DNA of 11,329 bases from Candidatus Cloacimonadota bacterium (GTDB taxonomy: Bacteria > Cloacimonadota > Cloacimonadia > Cloacimonadales > Cloacimonadaceae): contig VGPI01000051.1 in assembly GCA_016875595.1 (NCBI GenBank), positions 1 through 11,329 on the forward strand, in the 5' to 3' direction. The notes under the pieces were generated by a model that had not been told where the DNA came from, made no database searches, and was given only the letters and a program-made list of their open reading frames with translations. Both the position numbers and the translations under genes were made by a program. Below, piece by piece: positions 7,114 to 11,329 of this stretch. Positions within the stretch are counted from its first letter, which is position 1. The number at the start of each line of letters is the position of its first letter.

Positions 7114-7359
7114 ACTCCATAATATTCTGCACTATGGCTGGAGGTCAATATTCTTGTCTTTTCGCCGGTATGTGTTTCGCATTGACTGCTTGTATCTGCT
7201 CCAGACATAAGCTCGGAAGCGTCATTAACTCCAAACAATACGTTAAACCCACCTCAGCGCCCGATAATGAACAGAGAACCGCAGCTGATGGCAATCGCAT
7301 CAAAGCAAAGCCGTGGATTCTCAGCGCTTTACTAACCTGGCGAATCGAGTCACGTTCGT

Positions 7360-10300
7360 CTATTTGAGCAGCATCATCTTGATCACGAGGGTAGTATTTG
7401 CATATTTGATCCGGGCAAAATAGATGCCGCTGGCTACAATGCGGTGGCTTTGGTCGCGTCCGGTCCAGCGGATGGTATGCATTCCGGGCGTTAAATAGCC
7501 ATAATGCAGGGTCTTAATTTTCTGTCCTCGGAGGTTGTAGATATCCAGCCCAACAAGGTCTTCCCGACTGATCATAAAAGAGATATTGGTCTCCGGATTG
7601 AAAGGATTGGGATGTACCTTGAGTGAAGAGAGCTGGGGCTGGACGAATTCAGCATTGGAGGTGTGATAATTATAGACGTCAATGTGTCCGGTATGGATGC
7701 CAGCGTTTGGCGGATTGTACACGAACCCGGGATTGGCGCCAAGATTGAAGGTCTGATTCCCGATCGTCAGGTATATGCTGTAATACTCAGGCACGTTCTG
7801 CGTCACAGCATTGAACATGACTGGTTCCGCCAAGGGCACATCAAGCTCGAACTGCCAGTGTTTTGAGATCTGATTTGAGCTGTTGAAACGATCGACCAGA
7901 TCGGTATGCAGTTTTTGTTCGGGGAACACACTATCGGCAGGGGCGGAGCGGGTTAGATATAACTGTATGCCAGGCAGAGGTTTTGGGGGTGCCTGAGGCA
8001 GATCGAGGCGGAAATCGTAACCATCAGTGCTGATGGGATTGGCGCCAATGACCAGCCAATCCAAATCACTGCCTTCCTGGCTTGCTGAGACCGGTAAATA
8101 CCATAACGGAGTTTGGGGCTGAACGTTTGGTCCATCGCCATAGGGCACAAAATTGATCTCGGTTACCAGAGGCGGTTGCCCATAGTATTTCAGGAAGAAC
8201 GATTCATGAGGATAAACCGTGGAAGAAAGCTGGTATTCTCCATCACGATAGACAAAGATGGCTGGTGATACCAGCTGTTGGTGCAGCATTTCACTGAAGG
8301 TATAATCAACACCGTTGACCAAAAAACGCAAGCCATCCACAGTATAGTCACATAAGTGTGGATTGGGGAGAAGATTCCAACCGGGAAAAATCTCAAAGGT
8401 AATACTTTCTTTCTGGATCGGTAGCAATGAAGTCCAGGTATGCGGGTTGGGCTGATCGATCCAGTATCCCCTGCCAAACACAAAGGGATCCATTTGTTGA
8501 TAGATCCCGCCTGGATACCACACATAACCGGACGCATCATCACCAAAAGCACCCGGGACAGTAACGGTCGATAAAGGCAAGGTATTAGCCCGCATCTTGA
8601 GCCCGGGATCGTTATAAAAAAAGCTCATGTATGGTACAATCCCAAAGCGGTAGGGTGAATAGACCCTCGATCGAATTCCGTCCACTGCAGTTATATCGAT
8701 CACCAGCCGGGCATTGTGAATGGTCAGATTGGTAGTGGTTTGATATGTGTATATACTGGTGGTTCCTTGAAGGTTGGCAGCGACAAATATACTGTCCGTA
8801 TCACTCTGGATCGACAGATCGACCCGGTTGATCAGGAAGGAATATTGCGGAGACCAGGTGAAGCTGATGTTCTCTCCACCCTGATAGATCCGGTTGGGAC
8901 GATCCCCGATCGCTACCCGGGGTTGCATATTACCATGAAAAAGGGTCATGGTACGTACATTACTATTGACGACAGTGAATTGATATCCCCCTGCTAACAG
9001 ATTATGATAGACCGAATTGGTGCCATCATAGAGATATAACTTCTCAGCCCGGTCATCAAAGGAGTCATCCGCTTCAATCACCAGCGTCTGTCCGGTGAGA
9101 TCGCTTCGGGTGCGAATTGTCCAATCCTTGATCTGGGTGTCAGGATCAAAGAACCCTTTTACCTCACGATACAGGTTGGTGCCCTGCTGCCCCCAATCGG
9201 AACGCCAGAAAGCGATCCAGGTGTAATTGGATCCACTGGCACCTGAGCGGGTCTGATCAAAATAGGCATCCTGACCATCCGTGGCATACAGGTTGTTGGA
9301 AAATGCCACGGAATCCACTACCGTTCCGGTGAAGTTGCGGTAGTATAGTGTGTGAATTCTGCGGGCGGAACAGGACGCAGGAACATTATGATAAAATTCT
9401 CCGCCATTGGTACTGACCATGCTGAGACGATAGGTATAGTATTCGTTGTTGAGAACGCTCGTATCCGTCCATTGATAATTGTTTGAACCCGCTATCAGGG
9501 ATGGAGTATAGACATAAGAATCGGAAAGAGCCCAAGGCGTATCATCGGTCTTGCGATAGATCTTGAATCCGGCATTATTGACCTGACCGCTCACCGACCA
9601 GTAGAGATCATTACTTCCGTCTCTGCCAATCGCGACAAAACTGACTACATTGGCAGGTGCGGTATAACCGATCACTTCGTTGGACAGAGCGGAATAACTG
9701 CCGTTTTTGTCCAATGCTCTGATCCGGAAATAATAGGTCTGGGCATTTTGGAGATTGGTCACATTCACTTGGGTCATCGCCTGGGAGGCGAGGATGTTGC
9801 TCTGGTTGCGGGAATAGATCGAGTAATTACCTTCGCTGATCGGAGTCGTAGCATAGAGAATCTCATAAGTATGGAAATCATAGGCAGAACTCCTCTCCCA
9901 GCGCAGCGTTATGTAGTTCAATGATTGATTGACCACGGTCAAATTGGTCGGATCAGTCGGGGGCAGCCCATCATCCATGGTAAACAGATCATCCAACAGA
10001 TCCTCCAGATCGAGCACCCACCTCATATAATACTCGGTAAACCGGGTAAAATTGTGTTCCAGATCCCATAGCCGTGCACCTTCATTCCAGCCGTAGAACC
10101 ATTTCAGGTTATTCTCGGTTTGGGCGTAGGCGTTGGGCAATTCATCCAACTCAATATGGAAAAATGGCTCAAACACGTCATAATCCGTTAGCCCCTGCTG
10201 AGTATAGATCATCTGCTGGCTTTGAGAGTAACCGGGTAAACTGATCTGATTATTCACCGGATAACTATTCTCGCCGTCGGAAAAGATAAAGTCGTGGATA

Positions 10301-11274
10301 TTGTAATACACGGCGTAATAGTCATTCAGATAGACGTTGGAATGAATCCCGTAGGTGTTGGCGGGGATCATCACATGATTGCCCTTATTGATCAGATCAT
10401 GCTTGAGATAGGAAAGGTCGCGGATCGGCAGATTGGGACAAAGGTTGTTGTTTCCGGCAGAAATTTGGATATTGGCATGTCCTTCGTGACGATTCCAGTC
10501 GTAGGAATGAACCTGAACAGACAGCTCACGGGTCTGGAATTCGTCCCGGATCAGGTCGCAGCCCTTTTTATAGAATGTATTGAAGGGATGATAGGCATTG
10601 CGGGTGGGATCACTGATGGACTTACCATTGGTGTAGGGCTCTACGTTTGTCCATCTCACTTCCCGGCCGGCGCCATTGATCAACAAGAACTTGGCATTCC
10701 AGGTCTGGAAGCCATGGTAGCCCATGGAAGGGGTCGGGAAATCATCATTGGGATGCGGGACAGTCACGATTATCGGTCGCGTTCCTTCAGGATTGTAAAT
10801 GAAAATCCCCCAGCCGAAGTCAAAGGCGCCGATCTCGTCATCATAATCATCCATTGTGCCATTATCGTCAAAATGACTCCAATTCACCTCTTCCCGGATC
10901 ATATAAAGAGTTCTGCCGCTGTCCGTATCGTTGAACTGGACGACCTGAAAGGGCAGATTGTAGGATACAAGCAGATCCTGCGCCATCTGCCATTGCTGAG
11001 CCATAAAGGCATCGATCACGTCTTGCCAGTTGGTCAGTTGGGTATTCGTCGGGATGGTAAAATTGCCAAAGCCGTTTGTTTGCCTGTCCCATGGCGCATA
11101 CAGATTGTAATTCGGGATAACGATGCCTTCTGATACATGTGAGATCCAATAATCATAGGCGCAGTTTGGTTCTCGCCAAAGAAGGAAGTTTTGCAGCGAA
11201 GCGGTCTCGACCACAATTGACGATAAACTGCCCAACACCATCATCAGCAGCACAACACTGACTATCCTGCGCAT
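7360..11274 (-). CDS. Large secreted FN3 multidomain protein with unassigned His/Asp-rich N-terminal domain and C-terminal sorting tail
   Basis: This 1304-aa protein starts with a signal peptide (basic MRR, then a hydrophobic run, about 1-25). Residues about 26-430 form a domain I cannot assign; it contains VTVPHPNDDF (170-179), INGAGREVRW (199-208), VQVHSYDWNRHEGH (253-266) and ISAGNNNLCPNLPIRDLS (271-288). Clustered H174, D177, D178, H256, H263 and H266 suggest a metal site, as in secreted metallohydrolases, but I cannot name a family. Residues about 438-538 are a fibronectin type III domain (PTDPTNLTVVNQSLNYITLRW…YYFRIRALDKNG), with a second FN3-like stretch at about 540-635. GRGYWID (934-940) and FPGWNLLPNPH (963-973) belong to a beta-rich module common in such proteins. 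The tail has HPNPFNPETNISF (1221-1233), SGIYFARI (1282-1289) and IKMMLLK. Start ATG 11274 follows AAGGAG by five bases. A surface-attached or secreted hydrolase is the favoured reading; the FN3 and tail calls are firm, the enzyme call is not. Confidence 0.85.
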   Translation of the reverse strand: MRRIVSVVLLMMVLGSLSSIVVETASLQNFLLWREPNCAYDYWISHVSEGIVIPNYNLYAPWDRQTNGFGNFTIPTNTQLTNWQDVIDAFMAQQWQMAQDLLVSYNLPFQVVQFNDTDSGRTLYMIREEVNWSHFDDNGTMDDYDDEIGAFDFGWGIFIYNPEGTRPIIVTVPHPNDDFPTPSMGYHGFQTWNAKFLLINGAGREVRWTNVEPYTNGKSISDPTRNAYHPFNTFYKKGCDLIRDEFQTRELSVQVHSYDWNRHEGHANIQISAGNNNLCPNLPIRDLSYLKHDLINKGNHVMIPANTYGIHSNVYLNDYYAVYYNIHDFIFSDGENSYPVNNQISLPGYSQSQQMIYTQQGLTDYDVFEPFFHIELDELPNAYAQTENNLKWFYGWNEGARLWDLEHNFTRFTEYYMRWVLDLEDLLDDLFTMDDGLPPTDPTNLTVVNQSLNYITLRWERSSAYDFHTYEILYATTPISEGNYSIYSRNQSNILASQAMTQVNVTNLQNAQTYYFRIRALDKNGSYSALSNEVIGYTAPANVVSFVAIGRDGSNDLYWSVSGQVNNAGFKIYRKTDDTPWALSDSYVYTPSLIAGSNNYQWTDTSVLNNEYYTYRLSMVSTNGGEFYHNVPASCSARRIHTLYYRNFTGTVVDSVAFSNNLYATDGQDAYFDQTRSGASGSNYTWIAFWRSDWGQQGTNLYREVKGFFDPDTQIKDWTIRTRSDLTGQTLVIEADDSFDDRAEKLYLYDGTNSVYHNLLAGGYQFTVVNSNVRTMTLFHGNMQPRVAIGDRPNRIYQGGENISFTWSPQYSFLINRVDLSIQSDTDSIFVAANLQGTTSIYTYQTTTNLTIHNARLVIDITAVDGIRSRVYSPYRFGIVPYMSFFYNDPGLKMRANTLPLSTVTVPGAFGDDASGYVWYPGGIYQQMDPFVFGRGYWIDQPNPHTWTSLLPIQKESITFEIFPGWNLLPNPHLCDYTVDGLRFLVNGVDYTFSEMLHQQLVSPAIFVYRDGEYQLSSTVYPHESFFLKYYGQPPLVTEINFVPYGDGPNVQPQTPLWYLPVSASQEGSDLDWLVIGANPISTDGYDFRLDLPQAPPKPLPGIQLYLTRSAPADSVFPEQKLHTDLVDRFNSSNQISKHWQFELDVPLAEPVMFNAVTQNVPEYYSIYLTIGNQTFNLGANPGFVYNPPNAGIHTGHIDVYNYHTSNAEFVQPQLSSLKVHPNPFNPETNISFMISREDLVGLDIYNLRGQKIKTLHYGYLTPGMHTIRWTGRDQSHRIVASGIYFARIKYANTTLVIKMMLLK

Positions 11275-11279
11275 AACAT

Positions 11280-11285
11280 CTCCTT
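11280..11285 (-). promoter_or_regulatory. Ribosome binding site (AAGGAG) of the 1304-aa secreted protein
   Basis: AAGGAG, then five bases (ATGTT), then the ATG at 11274. It supports this start in front of the signal peptide. The remaining 44 nt to the window edge show no recognisable promoter. Confidence 0.65.
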
Positions 11286-11329
11286 ATCCACGATTGATCC
11301 TGAAAAGTAACCGGGTGCCATTCGATTGA

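Larger units (their letters stand above)
6967..7359. other. Gene-free gap (about 400 nt) between the two secreted-protein genes
   Basis: No credible gene was found on either strand. Besides the hairpin, palindrome and candidate promoter listed separately, it holds three copies of aatattct (7052-7059, 7121-7128, 7147-7154) and two direct copies of ctcagcgc (7253-7260 and 7320-7327). The part next to the upstream gene (7160-7359) has coding-like composition but no supported reading frame. It probably contains the end of one transcript and the promoter of the next. Confidence 0.5.

Noticed and set aside
7145..7300. Minus-strand 51-codon open frame (MRLPSAAVLCSL…) in the gap after the 1304-aa gene
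   Set aside because: There is no Shine-Dalgarno before its ATG and no recognisable motif, and the stretch is open without a start further upstream, so it looks like chance.
7107..7367. Plus-strand 86-codon open frame in the intergenic gap
   Set aside because: It has no ribosome binding site, runs into the 3' end of the minus-strand gene, and its composition looks non-coding. It opposes all other genes.
10294..11133. Plus-strand 279-codon open frame opposite the 1304-aa gene
   Set aside because: It is a mirror frame of a strongly supported gene with signal peptide and conserved motifs. Its translation is rich in I/V/G/D/H and low in complexity, typical of an antisense shadow.

Overview
The window looks like a chromosomal segment of an uncultured Gram-negative bacterium from the Fibrobacterota–Chlorobiota–Bacteroidota side of the tree, most plausibly a Candidatus Cloacimonadota-like organism. 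This rests on two large secreted proteins that end in the 'PNPFNP…SGIYF…K-M-x-L-K' FlgD-like / type IX-style sorting tail, FN3 and chitobiase-C-like modules, good AGGAGG-type ribosome binding sites and moderate base composition. It is an inference from protein style; no marker gene is present.

Every convincing gene lies on the minus strand, so transcription runs from the right edge to the left. First (7360-11274) is a 1304-aa secreted multidomain protein: signal peptide, an unassigned His/Asp-rich N-terminal domain that may be a metallohydrolase, FN3 modules and the sorting tail. After a 403-nt gene-free gap with a hairpin and small palindromes comes a 558-aa secreted protein (5280-6956): signal peptide, jelly-roll-like domain, chitobiase-C-like domain, OB-like domain and sorting tail. 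A second gap (5018-5279) carries a striking 69-nt two-tier hairpin (5153-5221).

Beyond it is a compact polysaccharide cluster: Wzx-type flippase (3677-5017), GT4 glycosyltransferase (2469-3680, GTG start), a second, divergent GT4-like glycosyltransferase (1205-2482), a GT9 heptosyltransferase-like protein (157-1218), and the first 28 codons of a membrane-anchored protein, probably a GT2 glycosyltransferase (1-84), cut by the window edge. The first four overlap by 4, 14 and 14 nt, which indicates a translationally coupled operon. Together they would assemble a lipid-linked or LPS-type oligosaccharide on the cytoplasmic face of the inner membrane and flip it; no polymerase or ligase is visible.

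I see no rRNA, tRNA, CRISPR array, transposase or phage gene. The least explained items are the composite hairpin, the N-terminal domain of the 1304-aa protein, and the adjacency of two sorting-tail proteins to a surface-polysaccharide cluster.
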